Notes: generated by a model from the sequence alone, not told the origin. A stretch of 64,000 nucleotides of DNA from Gammaproteobacteria bacterium (GCA_029881995.1 JAOULO010000005.1:41681-105680), one strand, 5' to 3'; numbered from the stretch's first letter, positions 55,941 through 64,000 are shown. A program made the numbers and translations.

Positions 55941-56804
55941 TCACCCCTTCTTACCTGCAGCCTTGACGTGTTCTTCCAGTTCCAGAAATGCTGGACGAAG
56001 ATGTGGAGAAATGGCCTTGCGGCCAAATTCAACCGCGATTTGTGGTGTATATCCATTTAGGGTTGCCATAATACAGGCCTTGGCGCAAAGTAAATACTGA
56101 CTTTCATCACCAGCCTTGGCCTTCAAAGCATTGGCAATTGGACCAGCAAAACCATATGCCAACAGAACACCCATAAATGTTCCAACCAGAGCAGCACCAA
56201 TATGGGCTCCCAGTACTTCCGGCGGTTCACTGATATATCCCATGGTAATCACCACCCCCATTACCGCAGCCACAATACCAAAAGCTGGCAAACCATCGGC
56301 AACAACCTGAACGGCATCACCGGGTGCTTCGGCATGGTGATGGTGGGTATCCAGTTCAAGATCCATCAAGTTTTCCAGTTCAAAGGCATTCATGTTACCA
56401 CCAACCATCAGGCGTAAATAATCACAGATAAAATCCAGTGCATGATGATCATTGCGAATTGATGGGTAAGCCTTAAAAATATCACTGACGTGTGGTTCTT
56501 CAATATCACTTTCCAGCGACATCAGGCCTTCCTTTCTGGCTTTGGCAAATAACAAGAAAAGGAGAGTCAACAAATCCATATACAGTTTCTTGTTATATTT
56601 GCTGCCCTTAAAGAGACCAAAGGAACCTTTAAAAACTGCGCTAATGATATGGCCAGGGTTGGCAATCACAAAGCCACCAAAAGCACCACCGGCAATGATA
56701 ACAATTTCAAATGGTTGCCAGAGAGCTGCCAGTTTTCCATGTGCGCCGACATAACCGCCAATCACACAAGCACATACAATGATGATACCTAAAAGAAATT
56801 TCAT
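55941..56804 (-). CDS. motA: Flagellar motor stator protein MotA
   Basis: A 287-residue four-helix membrane protein starting MKFLLGIIIVCACVIGGYVG, with GDAVQVVADGLPAFGIVAAVMGVVITM before the last helices. It conducts protons together with MotB. A sigma-28-type promoter lies just upstream. Confidence 0.95.
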   Translation of the reverse strand: MKFLLGIIIVCACVIGGYVGAHGKLAALWQPFEIVIIAGGAFGGFVIANPGHIISAVFKGSFGLFKGSKYNKKLYMDLLTLLFLLFAKARKEGLMSLESDIEEPHVSDIFKAYPSIRNDHHALDFICDYLRLMVGGNMNAFELENLMDLELDTHHHHAEAPGDAVQVVADGLPAFGIVAAVMGVVITMGYISEPPEVLGAHIGAALVGTFMGVLLAYGFAGPIANALKAKAGDESQYLLCAKACIMATLNGYTPQIAVEFGRKAISPHLRPAFLELEEHVKAAGKKG

Positions 56805-56856
56805 TTAACCGGTTAAGTCCTATTATGGGTATGGTCTATCGATAGCTATACAGTTC

Positions 56857-56883
56857 TTATCGTCCCGGTAAAATGAAAACTTA
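56857..56883 (-). promoter_or_regulatory. Sigma-28-type promoter for motAB
   Basis: On the minus strand TAAG (56883-56880), 15 bases, then GACGATAA (56864-56857): three of four and seven of eight matches to the FliA consensus. The predicted start is about 45 bp before the motA ATG. Confidence 0.6.
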
Positions 56884-57047
56884 AACCACACTAGGAACCT
56901 GTTTCAAAATGTTTCTAATACTTAGATAAATTCAAGATTCTTTTCTTAATATCCGCTATTTACTGCGCATATCTGGTCAATAATCCAGATACAGAGCTTT
57001 TAACCTGAATTAAAATATGGGCTAAGTCACATCTAGTAGGATGTAAT

Positions 57048-58502
57048 ATGAAACAAAGCATTGAAGACTGGATTAAGCAGTTTGGTGATATCCCAATTCC
57101 GGTCATGCAACATACTATCGATAAGCTCACAAAACTATGTGCGCAGGATGTCCCTGTGCAGGATCTGGTTGAGCTAATTGAAACGGATCCTGGTCTCACC
57201 GTTCAACTGATTCGCACTTGTAGCACATCCATGCATGGTAGTCTCCGGACAGAGGTTACATCCGTTCAACAGGCCCTAATGATCATCGGTATAGAAAAGT
57301 TAAAGACACTCCCCACTACTATTCCAACAATTGAAAAAAAGCTCAGTGGCGCAGCCAAAGAACATTTATTAAAAATATTTTCTGTTGCATACCATGCCGC
57401 TCGGCAATCAACCGTATGGGCCAATATGAGACGTGATATGGTACCCGACGAAGTGACTGCAGCTACCTTGCTACATTTCATTGGAGCCATGCTGATGTCG
57501 ATCCATGCTCCGGAACTACTCGATGATATCCGTGACATGCGAGACAGAGAACATATTGCCACTGAAGAAGCCCAGTATATTGTACTTGGTTTTACCATAG
57601 ATGAATTGTCCCTTGAAATAGCCCAACGCTGGAACCTGCCATCACTATTGCTTGAGACATTGCGCGCCGAGAATGCACGACACCCACGCGCTTACACTAT
57701 TATGCTGGCTGTGCAATTGGCCCGTCATTCTGCATGGAACTGGTATACGCCAAAAATGCAAAAACTCTATGAAGATAGTTCAGAATGGCTTGACCAACCC
57801 AAGAGCATCATTATTCGAGAAACACATAAACTGGCAGTTGATGTTGCTCGGGACAGTGAATTTTATAATGTAAACCACACCGCTGCTCTGTTACTGGCTG
57901 ATTACATGGAGGAAGTGGAATCAACACAAACTCATGAATCCGATGAACCAAATGAAAAATCACAAGTTGGAATTTGTCTGGTACCACAGCTAATTGAATT
58001 AAAAAATATTGTCAACGAACTCAAATCTTTGCCAGCAGATACTCACAAGCTAAAAATAGTCATCAACCTGGTATTACGGGGAATTCATGATGGAGCCGGA
58101 CTCAATCGTGCTGTCTTCACGATTTACGACAAACCGAAGAACCGATTAAAGGCCTATTCCATCATGGGTGCTGATAACGATCCCGTCTTCGGTCAGTTTC
58201 AGATCAGCCTGATACAAAAGAATCTTTTTTCTCTTATGTCGACCAAAGTCCAGGCAGTATGGGTATCGGATGAAAACAGAGAGAAATTTGGGCCACTTAT
58301 ACCGGAACAACTGGATAAAATAATCAGAACCAATAATTTTTACTGTATGAGTGCTTTACTGAGAAATGAGCTGTTCGGCCTGTTTTATGCGGACAAACAT
58401 ACAACGGACTGTCAACTTGATAAAAACAGTTATAAATATTTCAAGGCTGTATGTATGCAGGGTATTCAGGCCATAGAACGCTTGAAAAAACTACAGCCTT
58501 AA
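57048..58502 (+). CDS. HDOD-domain signalling protein with C-terminal GAF-like domain
   Basis: A 484-residue cytoplasmic protein. The HDOD domain is about residues 10-215: [40 protein letters not shown], with no HD metal-binding pair visible. A GAF-like region (about 325-480) has [20 protein letters not shown] and [15 protein letters not shown] proteins usually scaffold signalling or c-di-GMP responses. It converges on recR with a four-base overlap. Confidence 0.85.
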   Translation: MKQSIEDWIKQFGDIPIPVMQHTIDKLTKLCAQDVPVQDLVELIETDPGLTVQLIRTCSTSMHGSLRTEVTSVQQALMIIGIEKLKTLPTTIPTIEKKLSGAAKEHLLKIFSVAYHAARQSTVWANMRRDMVPDEVTAATLLHFIGAMLMSIHAPELLDDIRDMRDREHIATEEAQYIVLGFTIDELSLEIAQRWNLPSLLLETLRAENARHPRAYTIMLAVQLARHSAWNWYTPKMQKLYEDSSEWLDQPKSIIIRETHKLAVDVARDSEFYNVNHTAALLLADYMEEVESTQTHESDEPNEKSQVGICLVPQLIELKNIVNELKSLPADTHKLKIVINLVLRGIHDGAGLNRAVFTIYDKPKNRLKAYSIMGADNDPVFGQFQISLIQKNLFSLMSTKVQAVWVSDENREKFGPLIPEQLDKIIRTNNFYCMSALLRNELFGLFYADKHTTDCQLDKNSYKYFKAVCMQGIQAIERLKKLQP

Positions 58503-59095
58503 ATTTCAACCCGTCCATGAAAAGCATGAGACAGGGTCGTGCTATTCACATATTCAAGTTCCCCACCAATTGGTACACCATGTGCTATTCGAGTCACTTT
58601 GATATCACGCGTACCGCACATCTCGGCAATATAATGCGCTGTGGCCTCACCTTCAACGGTTGGGTTTGTTGCCAAAATCACTTCACTTATGCCGCCACTA
58701 TCGAGCCGAGTGGCCAGGATATCCAGCCCCAGATCCATTGGTCCAATGCCATCTAATGGTGAAAGATGCCCCATTAAAACAAAATAAACACCGCGAAAAT
58801 CGGCTACCTGTTCAATAGCCTGTACATCGATTGGTGATTCAACAATACAGATGATTGATTGATCACGTGAGGGATTATTACAGATACCACAGATAGGTAA
58901 TTCACTCAGAGTACGGCACTGCTCACAATGGGTAATGTGTTCAATGGCTTCCAGCAAATCATTCGCCAGTTGATGAGCACCTTGCCGGTTGTGCTCCAGC
59001 AAATGATAGGCCATACGTTGCGCAGATTTAGGCCCGACACTGGGCAGGCAACGCAGGCTTTCAATCAGCCGATTAATCAGAGGGCTGCCGGACAT
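58499..59095 (-). CDS. recR: Recombination mediator RecR
   Basis: A 198-residue RecFOR-pathway protein. The helix-hairpin-helix region is [17 protein letters not shown], the four-cysteine zinc motif is C-x2-C...C-x2-C in [16 protein letters not shown], and a Toprim domain follows ([16 protein letters not shown]). It lies one base past the nucleoid-associated protein gene, in the canonical dnaX-ybaB-recR order. Confidence 0.98.
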   Translation of the reverse strand: MSGSPLINRLIESLRCLPSVGPKSAQRMAYHLLEHNRQGAHQLANDLLEAIEHITHCEQCRTLSELPICGICNNPSRDQSIICIVESPIDVQAIEQVADFRGVYFVLMGHLSPLDGIGPMDLGLDILATRLDSGGISEVILATNPTVEGEATAHYIAEMCGTRDIKVTRIAHGVPIGGELEYVNSTTLSHAFHGRVEI

Positions 59096-59096
59096 A

Positions 59097-59414
59097 TTAG
59101 AATGGAAGCTTAAAACCGGGAGGTAGATTTAATCCAGCGCCCATACCAGAAAATTGATCCTGGGTTTGTTTTTCTACCTGGCGAACTGCATCATTAACTG
59201 CCGCTGCTATCAGATCTTCCAGCATCTCTTTATCATCCATAACACTATCATCAATATTAACTCGTTTAATATCATGCCGTCCTGTCATAACCACTGAAAC
59301 CAGTCCACCTCCAGCATTACCAGTGACTTCCAGATTGGCAATCTCTTCCTGGGCCTTTTGCATCTTTTCCTGCATTTGCTGGGCCTGTTTCATCAAGTTA
59401 CCTATGCCTTTCAT
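59097..59414 (-). CDS. ybaB: YbaB/EbfC nucleoid-associated protein
   Basis: A 105-residue DNA-binding protein: [43 protein letters not shown] and the C-terminal [14 protein letters not shown] typical of the family. It lies between dnaX and recR, 30 bp after dnaX. Confidence 0.96.
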   Translation of the reverse strand: MKGIGNLMKQAQQMQEKMQKAQEEIANLEVTGNAGGGLVSVVMTGRHDIKRVNIDDSVMDDKEMLEDLIAAAVNDAVRQVEKQTQDQFSGMGAGLNLPPGFKLPF

Positions 59415-59444
59415 TTAATTATGCTCCTGATTTTTCATTTTGTT

Positions 59445-61064
59445 TCAATCAACAGCCTCGATGGAACTCTCATCGACTGTTGCATTAAAGGTTTCAATTA
59501 TGTTTTTGACTGTTACATCAGATTTTATAGTCTGCTCTGCCTGTTCCTGCCTTGCCTGTAGTTGTTGCTGTTGTTGCTTTGCAGGTGTGGTCTGTTGCGG
59601 TTTTTCAATCTCTATATTGAGTTTAATCGCTTCATCCAGGGCTTCGGATAATAATTCCTGTAAACGTTCCTGCCGTTCTCTGGTATATAAATATTCATTT
59701 GCCGGTTCAAGAGCAAGTGCTATTTCATTTCCTTGCTGGGCTTTAATAACACAGTGCATGGCAAGTTGATTCAAAACACCCACCAATTGAAGATTGGCAA
59801 CCATGTCAGCCCAATCCATATCATGACTCACAGCTATTGAAGTAAGTTGCGAACCATCGTTTTGTTCAGATATTTCAACTACTGGCGTGGAATCAGGCTC
59901 TCTGATTTCCTGTTTAATGACTACTGATTCAGGTGGCTTAACTGTTTTTTTTTGCGCTTGCTGAGGTTTGCCGTCCGCATTGGCAGGACAAAATGCCAAC
60001 ATGCGTAACAACACCATTTCAAGACCCGTACGGGGATCGGGGGCAAGATTCAGATCACGGCGACCAACCAGACCTATCTGGTAATACAATTGCACATCTT
60101 CAGCCGATAACTGCTCAGCCAGTTGTGTGAGCCGTTGCAGATCTCCCATGGCCTCATCATAGGCGACAGGCACTTGTTGCAGTATGGCAATATGATGTAA
60201 GGCCGTAATGATCTCTGATAGCACATCCCCAAAATCAGGTACCTGAGTAGCCAGCTGCTGAACCTGTTGTAATACAGCTGCCCCATCACTGGCAGCCAGG
60301 GCCTGGAGTAACTCATAGACGTAGGTTTGTTCGATGCTACCCAGCATGCTACGGATGTCACTATCCGATAACTTGCCACCACCAAAGGCAACGGCCTGAT
60401 CCAGTAAACTCAGGGCATCGCGCATACTGCCATCAGCGGCTCGGGCCAATTGATGCAAGGCAATAGGCTCTGCCTCCAGGCCTTCTTCATTGACCAGATG
60501 CTGTAGATGGCCCTGGATCAGATCCTGGGATAAACGCCTGAGGTTAAATTGCAAACAGCGTGACAGTATCGTCACCGGCAATTTTTGGGGATCGGTCGTG
60601 GCCAGTAAGAATTTGACATGGGGGGGTGGTTCTTCAAGAGTTTTAAGCAAGGCATTAAAACTGTGGTTGGACAACATGTGAACCTCATCAATGAGGTAAA
60701 CCTTGTAACGTCCCCGGGTTGGAGCATATTGCACATTGTCCAGCAGGTCTCGGGTATCTTCGACCTTGGTTCGGGATGCGGCATCCACTTCGATGAGATC
60801 AACAAAACGTCCCTCATCGATCTCCCTGCAAGCTGAGCACTCACCACACGGTGTCGAACTGACACCCTGTTCACAATTAAGGGATTTGGCCAGGATTCGA
60901 GCAATGGTCGTCTTACCCACACCACGGGTTCCGGTAAACAAAAAGGCGTGGTGTACCCGATTGGTATCCAGGGCATTAATCAGGGCGCGAAGCACATGCT
61001 CCTGACCAACCATTTCAGAAAAATTTCGGGGTCGCCACTTACGGGCCAGAACCTGATAACTCAT
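59445..61064 (-). CDS. dnaX: DNA polymerase III tau subunit (clamp loader)
   Basis: A 539-residue clamp-loader ATPase. The P-loop is TGTRGVGKTTIARILAKSL; the zinc-module cysteines occur in CEQGVSSTPCGECSAC; Walker B/sensor elements are VYLIDEVHML and LLATTDPQKLP. Domains I-III end near residue 370, where a run of nine A residues (codons 371-374) occurs; the -1 frame reads Asn-Ser-stop, giving a gamma-like product of about 375 residues. The tau-specific tail (375-539) is Gln-rich. AGGAAG precedes the ATG. Confidence 0.97.
   Translation of the reverse strand: MSYQVLARKWRPRNFSEMVGQEHVLRALINALDTNRVHHAFLFTGTRGVGKTTIARILAKSLNCEQGVSSTPCGECSACREIDEGRFVDLIEVDAASRTKVEDTRDLLDNVQYAPTRGRYKVYLIDEVHMLSNHSFNALLKTLEEPPPHVKFLLATTDPQKLPVTILSRCLQFNLRRLSQDLIQGHLQHLVNEEGLEAEPIALHQLARAADGSMRDALSLLDQAVAFGGGKLSDSDIRSMLGSIEQTYVYELLQALAASDGAAVLQQVQQLATQVPDFGDVLSEIITALHHIAILQQVPVAYDEAMGDLQRLTQLAEQLSAEDVQLYYQIGLVGRRDLNLAPDPRTGLEMVLLRMLAFCPANADGKPQQAQKKTVKPPESVVIKQEIREPDSTPVVEISEQNDGSQLTSIAVSHDMDWADMVANLQLVGVLNQLAMHCVIKAQQGNEIALALEPANEYLYTRERQERLQELLSEALDEAIKLNIEIEKPQQTTPAKQQQQQLQARQEQAEQTIKSDVTVKNIIETFNATVDESSIEAVD
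59945..59953 (-). other. A9 homopolymer at the dnaX tau/gamma position
   Basis: The coding strand reads GCG-CAA-AAA-AAA-ACA-GTT-AAG. Slippage to the -1 frame (translational, or one extra A by RNA polymerase) gives AAC-AGT-TAA, a stop two codons later. An E. coli-type A_AAA_AAG heptamer is absent; the nine-A run resembles the transcriptional-slippage site of Thermus dnaX. No clear downstream stem or upstream Shine-Dalgarno-like stimulator was seen. Confidence 0.65.
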
Positions 61065-61165
61065 TTGCTTCCTGAGATTTTTTTAAACAGGCCCATTCTA
61101 ACCCGATGTTCGGCTCACCGCACCCTGGTATATATAAAGAATACGAATAATGAAGAAAGAAGAAT

Positions 61166-61216
61166 GGCACCTGAAACCCGTGCTGCCGCTACTCCCTTAT
61201 AGGCATGACTGGGAAG
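61166..61216 (-). pseudogene. Decayed partial copy of the SRP RNA
   Basis: The core 61188-61213 aligns with the SRP RNA apical domain at 61344-61369, with 21 of 26 positions identical by eye and no gaps. The Ffh-binding loop sequence (GGAAGGGAGCAGC on the minus strand) has changed to ATAAGGGAGTAGC, so it is probably not functional. Flanking similarity fades quickly. Confidence 0.55.
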
Positions 61217-61298
61217 AAGTGAGACCGAAGTGACCTTATGTCACATGCAGCTCACTGAACGCACAGCCAGAAATGGCTAAGCTAAAGATAATTAGGGC

Positions 61299-61408
61299 GG
61301 CACCCGCACCCGCTACACCCCGGCGCCCGAATCCACTGCTACGGCTGCTCCCTTCCAGGCCTGACCGGGTTCACAGCTTATCGTCGCGAGGGAACTGATG
61401 CGAGTACC
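61299..61408 (-). ncRNA. ffs: Signal recognition particle RNA (4.5S type)
   Basis: On the minus strand it contains CCCGGTCAGGCCTGGAAGG followed by GAGCAGCC, the conserved apical hairpin (asymmetric loop plus GGAA tetraloop) bound by Ffh. The ends pair perfectly: 5' GGTACTCGCA (61408-61399) with 3' TGCGGGTGCC (61308-61299), allowing G-U, giving about 110 nt, close to E. coli 4.5S RNA (114 nt). It starts six bases past a tRNA-Ser-like CCA end and lies upstream of dnaX on the same strand. Confidence 0.93.
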
Positions 61409-61413
61409 ATTAT

Positions 61414-61784
61414 TGGCGGAGAGAGAGGGATTACTCGGCCTATCGGCCTCACCCTCCGGGCCGCCTTCGCTCCGCTGCGGCGTTCACCCGCCTTACCAGT
61501 CGGGTGTCGAACCTAGCTATTAAATCGAGGGTTCAAATCCCGATTCGGTCTGGGTAATTTCAAACCTGAAATGAAATTTATATTAATAATTCATTAAATG
61601 GCGGAGAGAGAGGGATTATTCGGCCTATCGGCCTCACCCTCCGGGCCGCCTTCACTCCGCTGCGGCGTTCACCCTCCTTATCAGTCGGGTGTCGAACCTA
61701 CTTATTTTTAAATCGAGGGTTCGAATCCCGATCCGGTCTGAGTATTTTCAAACCTAACATGAAATTTATATTAAATTCATTAAA
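61414..61784 (-). repeat. Two tandem 185/186-bp repeats carrying the tRNA-Ser 3' end
   Basis: Unit boundaries are at 61414 and 61599; the third start (61785) is the tRNA gene itself. Each unit begins, on the plus strand, with the same 19 bp (TGGCGGAGAGAGAGGGATT) that form the encoded CCA end and acceptor/T-arm side of tRNA-Ser. A GC-rich hairpin segment follows, then two T-arm-like sequences (GTGTCGAACC and TCGAGGGTTCGAATCCCGAT, palindromic), then an AT-rich spacer. The two units differ by scattered substitutions. The layout matches the 178-bp rtT repeats after E. coli tyrT. Confidence 0.85.
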
Positions 61785-61875
61785 TGGCGGAGAGAGAGGG
61801 ATTCGAACCCTCGATACGGGATTACCGTATACACACTTTCCAGGCGTGCTCCTTCAACCACTCGGACATCTCTCC
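61785..61875 (-). tRNA. tRNA-Ser (anticodon GGA)
   Basis: Class II tRNA of 91 nt including the encoded CCA. The acceptor stem GGAGAGA pairs with TCTCTCC, the T-arm is GAGGGTTCGAATCCCTC, and there is a long variable arm (TACGG...CCGTA). Anticodon GGA is at 61841-61839, reading UCC/UCU serine codons. It is transcribed toward the repeats and the SRP RNA. Confidence 0.97.
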
Positions 61876-61908
61876 AAATATTTCCCGGTTTACCCCGGAA
61901 AGCGCGCA

Positions 61909-61937
61909 AGATTAAACCAGATAAACAAGGATCGCAA
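61909..61937 (-). promoter_or_regulatory. Promoter of the tRNA-Ser transcript
   Basis: On the minus strand TTGCGA (61937-61932), 17 bases, TAATCT (61914-61909), followed by a GC-rich discriminator (TGCGCGC) of the stringently controlled stable-RNA type. The predicted start is about 27 bp before the tRNA. The transcript could run through the repeats into the SRP RNA. Confidence 0.5.
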
Positions 61938-62133
61938 ACCTAAATAATAATGAATTTATTACCGTTCCCAGCCTGCTTTTTAAGATAGGCTTTGAGAATA
62001 ACCATAATTTTTTGTCGGTATTTATTACATTATCATGAAAAAGAGCCAATATTTTGTCGGGTATTTTGACAGAATGTCATAATTAATTGTGATCATCATC
62101 ACATTATTTGTATAATATCAATATATTAGCAAA

Positions 62134-62161
62134 TTGGCATATTGATTGCTTTTTGTACAAT
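62134..62161 (+). promoter_or_regulatory. Sigma-70 promoter upstream of the mltF leader
   Basis: TTGGCA (62134-62139), 16 bases, TACAAT (62156-62161). Both hexamers match the consensus at five of six positions. The start would be near 62168, about 300 bases before the mltF ATG. Confidence 0.55.
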
Positions 62162-62361
62162 AAATGGGGGTGTTGTTAGCCCGTACCGTTGACGCTTTGA
62201 ACATATAAGTAAGTGATATCAGGGTGTCGTCAGGTTAAATTACGCTACTACAGGTGTTGTCTAACCCAGTCATCATGTTCACTTACTAATATAAACAACT
62301 GAATTATCAAATAGTTAGATACTTGAAAACCCATAGTAACCATAACATTTATAATTTATCT

Positions 62362-62388
62362 TAGAAATGTGTGGTAATATGCCGATAT
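62362..62388 (+). promoter_or_regulatory. Possible sigma-28-like site before mltF
   Basis: TAGA-N15-GCCGATAT: seven of eight matches in the -10 element but three of four in the -35. It is 88 bp before the mltF start. This could be chance in AT-rich DNA. Confidence 0.3.
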
Positions 62389-62475
62389 CAGAATATAGCT
62401 ATCAGCTTAAGGAAAGGTCAGTTTAGCTAACAAGAGGGTAAGACTATTTTTACTGTCGCCATTAGTATCTGGAGT

Positions 62476-63900
62476 ATGCAAAAGAGTGCTTTCAGCGCAA
62501 CGCTGAGTGTACTAGTACTTGTTGCTTTTGTAGTAAACGCCAGCACTCCTCCCAAAACTCTGCTTGAACGTGTCAAAGAGTCAGGTGAATTACATGTCGT
62601 TACGCGTAACGCCCCAACAACCTATTACGAAGGTGCTCAGGGACCTGCCGGGCTGGAATATGACCTTATACAGAAGTTTGCCGAATATCTTGGTGTTCGT
62701 GTTGATATCACTGTACGGGACAACCTGAACGATATCCTGACACAGGTAGAAAAAGGCAGTATGGACTTTGCTGCAGCTGGACTGACCGTGACAGATGAGC
62801 GGAAAAATCGAATTCGTTTCTCTACACCATACCAATATATAACTCAGCAGGCAGTTTACAATCGCGATAGTTTTGAGAAACGACCACGTGAAATCTCAGA
62901 TTTCATCGGCCATGATATTCAGGTACTGGCCAATAGCAGTCACGTTGAACAGTTGAAACAGCTCAAGGTAAAGCATCCCGAACTAAGCTGGTCTGAAACC
63001 TATAATTCAGATAGTTCTGAATTACTGGATATGGTTGCTCGCAAACTGACTAACGTAACCATTGCTGACTCAAATGAGGTTACACTATACCGTCGCTATC
63101 ATCCTGAATTGCGTGTTGCGATGAATATTAGCAAGAAACAGGCACTGGCCTGGGCCTTTAATAAGGGGGCTGATGACAGTCTCTATAAGGAAGCCCAGAA
63201 TTTCTTCAAACACTTGAAGAAGACAGGTGAACTTACTCACCTGATTAAACGCCACTATCACCATGCCAGTAAGTTTAGATACACCAGCACTAACACCTAT
63301 TTGAAAAATGTACGTAAACGCCTGCCACGTTATCAGTCCCTGTTTGAAAAGGCCGCTATGGCCAATAAGTTAGACTGGCGTCTTGTAGCTGCAGTTTCCT
63401 ATCAGGAATCACTTTGGAACCCTCATGCGGTTTCATTTACCGGTGTTCGTGGCATGATGATGCTTACTACACGCACGGCAAGACAGTTGGGTATCAAAGA
63501 TCGTACAGATACAAAACAGAGTATTGATGGTGGTGCCCGCTATTTAAGAAAGATGATCGACAAAGTTGAGGCAGAATATGGCCTTAAAGAACCAGAGCGA
63601 ACCTGGTTTGCCCTGGCATCTTATAATGTTGGTTTTGGTCACCTGACCGATGCACGCATGCTTACCCGCCTAAAGGGAAAAAACCCGGACAAGTGGACCG
63701 ATGTAAAGGAAGTATTACCTCTACTGAGGCAACGTAAGTGGTATCGCAAAACCCGCTTTGGATTTGCCCGTGGTGAAGAACCCGTAAAGTATGTCGAAGC
63801 GATTCGAAGTTATTATGATATTCTTAACTGGTATCTAGATAATGGTAAACCTAAAATTGCTGAACGTTCAATATTGGCCTTTAAGTCATCCGCATTATAA
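62476..63900 (+). CDS. mltF: Membrane-bound lytic murein transglycosylase F
   Basis: A 474-residue periplasmic enzyme that cleaves peptidoglycan glycan strands. A signal segment (about 1-23) is followed by an amino-acid-binding-like SBP_bac_3 regulatory domain (about 33-265: LHVVTRNAPTTYYEGAQGPAGLEYDLI) and an SLT catalytic domain (about 280-450) with catalytic Glu in AAVSYQESLWNPHAVSFTGVRGMMMLT. The GVRGMMMLT segment and YNVGFGHL are family hallmarks. No lipobox cysteine is seen. Confidence 0.95.
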   Translation: MQKSAFSATLSVLVLVAFVVNASTPPKTLLERVKESGELHVVTRNAPTTYYEGAQGPAGLEYDLIQKFAEYLGVRVDITVRDNLNDILTQVEKGSMDFAAAGLTVTDERKNRIRFSTPYQYITQQAVYNRDSFEKRPREISDFIGHDIQVLANSSHVEQLKQLKVKHPELSWSETYNSDSSELLDMVARKLTNVTIADSNEVTLYRRYHPELRVAMNISKKQALAWAFNKGADDSLYKEAQNFFKHLKKTGELTHLIKRHYHHASKFRYTSTNTYLKNVRKRLPRYQSLFEKAAMANKLDWRLVAAVSYQESLWNPHAVSFTGVRGMMMLTTRTARQLGIKDRTDTKQSIDGGARYLRKMIDKVEAEYGLKEPERTWFALASYNVGFGHLTDARMLTRLKGKNPDKWTDVKEVLPLLRQRKWYRKTRFGFARGEEPVKYVEAIRSYYDILNWYLDNGKPKIAERSILAFKSSAL

Positions 63901-63930
63901 AAAAAAGCCCGCTTAAGCGGGCTTTTTTTA
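63901..63930. terminator. Bidirectional Rho-independent terminator after mltF
   Basis: AAAAAA-GCCCGCTTAAGCGGGC-TTTTTTT is a perfect GC stem with A and T tracts on both sides, directly after the mltF stop. The convergent partial gene's stop codon lies inside its T tract. Confidence 0.92.
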
Positions 63931-64000
63931 TTCATTCATCATCTCAGCTTCCATAGATAAAAACACCTGGTAGGCATTGCGTCGGTTAGCCGCCTCAAAT
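63928..64000 (-). CDS. C-terminal end of an unidentified protein (partial)
   Basis: The last 23 codons of a minus-strand frame entering from the right edge: FEAANRRNAYQVFLSMEAEM and then MNE-stop. Too short to name. It is supported by its position facing a bidirectional terminator and by open codons to the window edge. Confidence 0.4.
   Translation of the reverse strand, partial: FEAANRRNAYQVFLSMEAEMMNE

Larger units (their letters stand above)
61938..62475 (+). other. Gene-free interval with a strong promoter and long mltF leader
   Basis: No protein gene was found. A good sigma-70 promoter (62134-62161) starts a stretch of about 300 bases rich in potential structure. One 9-bp inverted repeat is AGTAAGTGA (62208-62216) with TCACTTACT (62279-62287). 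No T-run terminator is seen before mltF, so this is either a long leader or an unrecognised small RNA. A weaker sigma-28-like site is at 62362-62388. Confidence 0.45.

Noticed and set aside
59860..59945. Stimulatory hairpin downstream of the dnaX A-run (GAATCAG paired with CTGATTC)
   Set aside because: Only seven pairs with a loop of more than 20 bases and mismatched flanks; too weak to call.
1..64000. CRISPR arrays, rRNA genes, prophage or phage-defence islands
   Set aside because: No regularly spaced short repeats, rRNA sequence or clusters of phage or defence genes were seen in this window.

Overview
The window looks like a chromosomal segment of a motile gammaproteobacterium. The evidence is the polar-flagellum gene order (fliL-M-N-O-P-Q-R-flhB-flhA-flhF-fleN-fliA-cheY-cheZ-cheA-cheB-motC-motD-parC-parP-cheW), which matches Pseudomonas and Vibrio; the orn/rsgA/motAB and dnaX/ybaB/recR neighbourhoods; and the rnmA-yciO-trpS-scpAB-rluB block. 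Base composition is moderate. FNR-type operators next to hemN and a tetraheme cytochrome, a periplasmic rhodanese and a tandem thioredoxin suggest a facultative, possibly sulfur-metabolising lineage; that part is inference, and no taxon is claimed.

Layout. 1-660: an insertion-sequence remnant and a patch of palindromic repeats. 663-5660: a chemoreceptor under a sigma-28-type promoter, a tandem thioredoxin protein, a diguanylate cyclase and a small Ycf46-like protein. 5665-12491 (minus strand): rnmA, yciO, trpS, scpA, scpB, rluB, a secreted hydrolase and an EndoIII-like glycosylase. 12624-14344 (plus): yciB, yciI and a parvulin. 14388-23708: an Mqo-like oxidoreductase, an MFS carrier, aroC, a PAS-GGDEF-EAL protein, hemN, prmB and mogA. 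23930-26980: a tetraheme cytochrome, then a periplasmic rhodanese followed by a second chemoreceptor, apparently behind one sigma-28-type promoter. 26970-29787: a complete AmmeMemoRadiSam set (radical SAM enzyme, Memo-like and AMMECR1-like proteins) around a divergent control region. 29894-31827: fliK and an FlhB C-terminal paralogue. 31815-51594 (minus): flagellar export, switch, regulation, chemotaxis and array-positioning genes. 51778-56804: orn, an M48 protease, phhB, rsgA, motB and motA. 57048-61064: an HDOD protein, then recR, ybaB and dnaX. 61160-61875: a decayed SRP-RNA copy, the SRP RNA, two tandem tRNA-derived repeats and tRNA-Ser(GGA). 62476-63900: mltF. A partial gene enters from the right edge.

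The flagellar block can be read as a cascade. A sigma-54-like promoter precedes fliL, and the fliL-to-fliA genes are nearly contiguous. Sigma-28 (FliA) would then fire promoters found before cheY (overlapping the fliA stop codon), motA, the first chemoreceptor and the rhodanese-chemoreceptor pair. FlhF/FleN and ParC/ParP would place the flagellum and chemosensory array, and CheA carries five short repeats probably serving as the ParP docking region.

The most notable signals are two possible recoding sites: a slippery heptamer T_TTA_AAT exactly where flhB is split into two frames, and a nine-A run in dnaX whose shifted frame stops at once, as in tau/gamma systems. Next are 185/186-bp repeats downstream of tRNA-Ser that each carry 19 bp of the tRNA 3' end (like the E. 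coli tyrT/rtT repeats) and a degenerate second SRP RNA. The AmmeMemoRadiSam locus is a conserved system whose function is not established.
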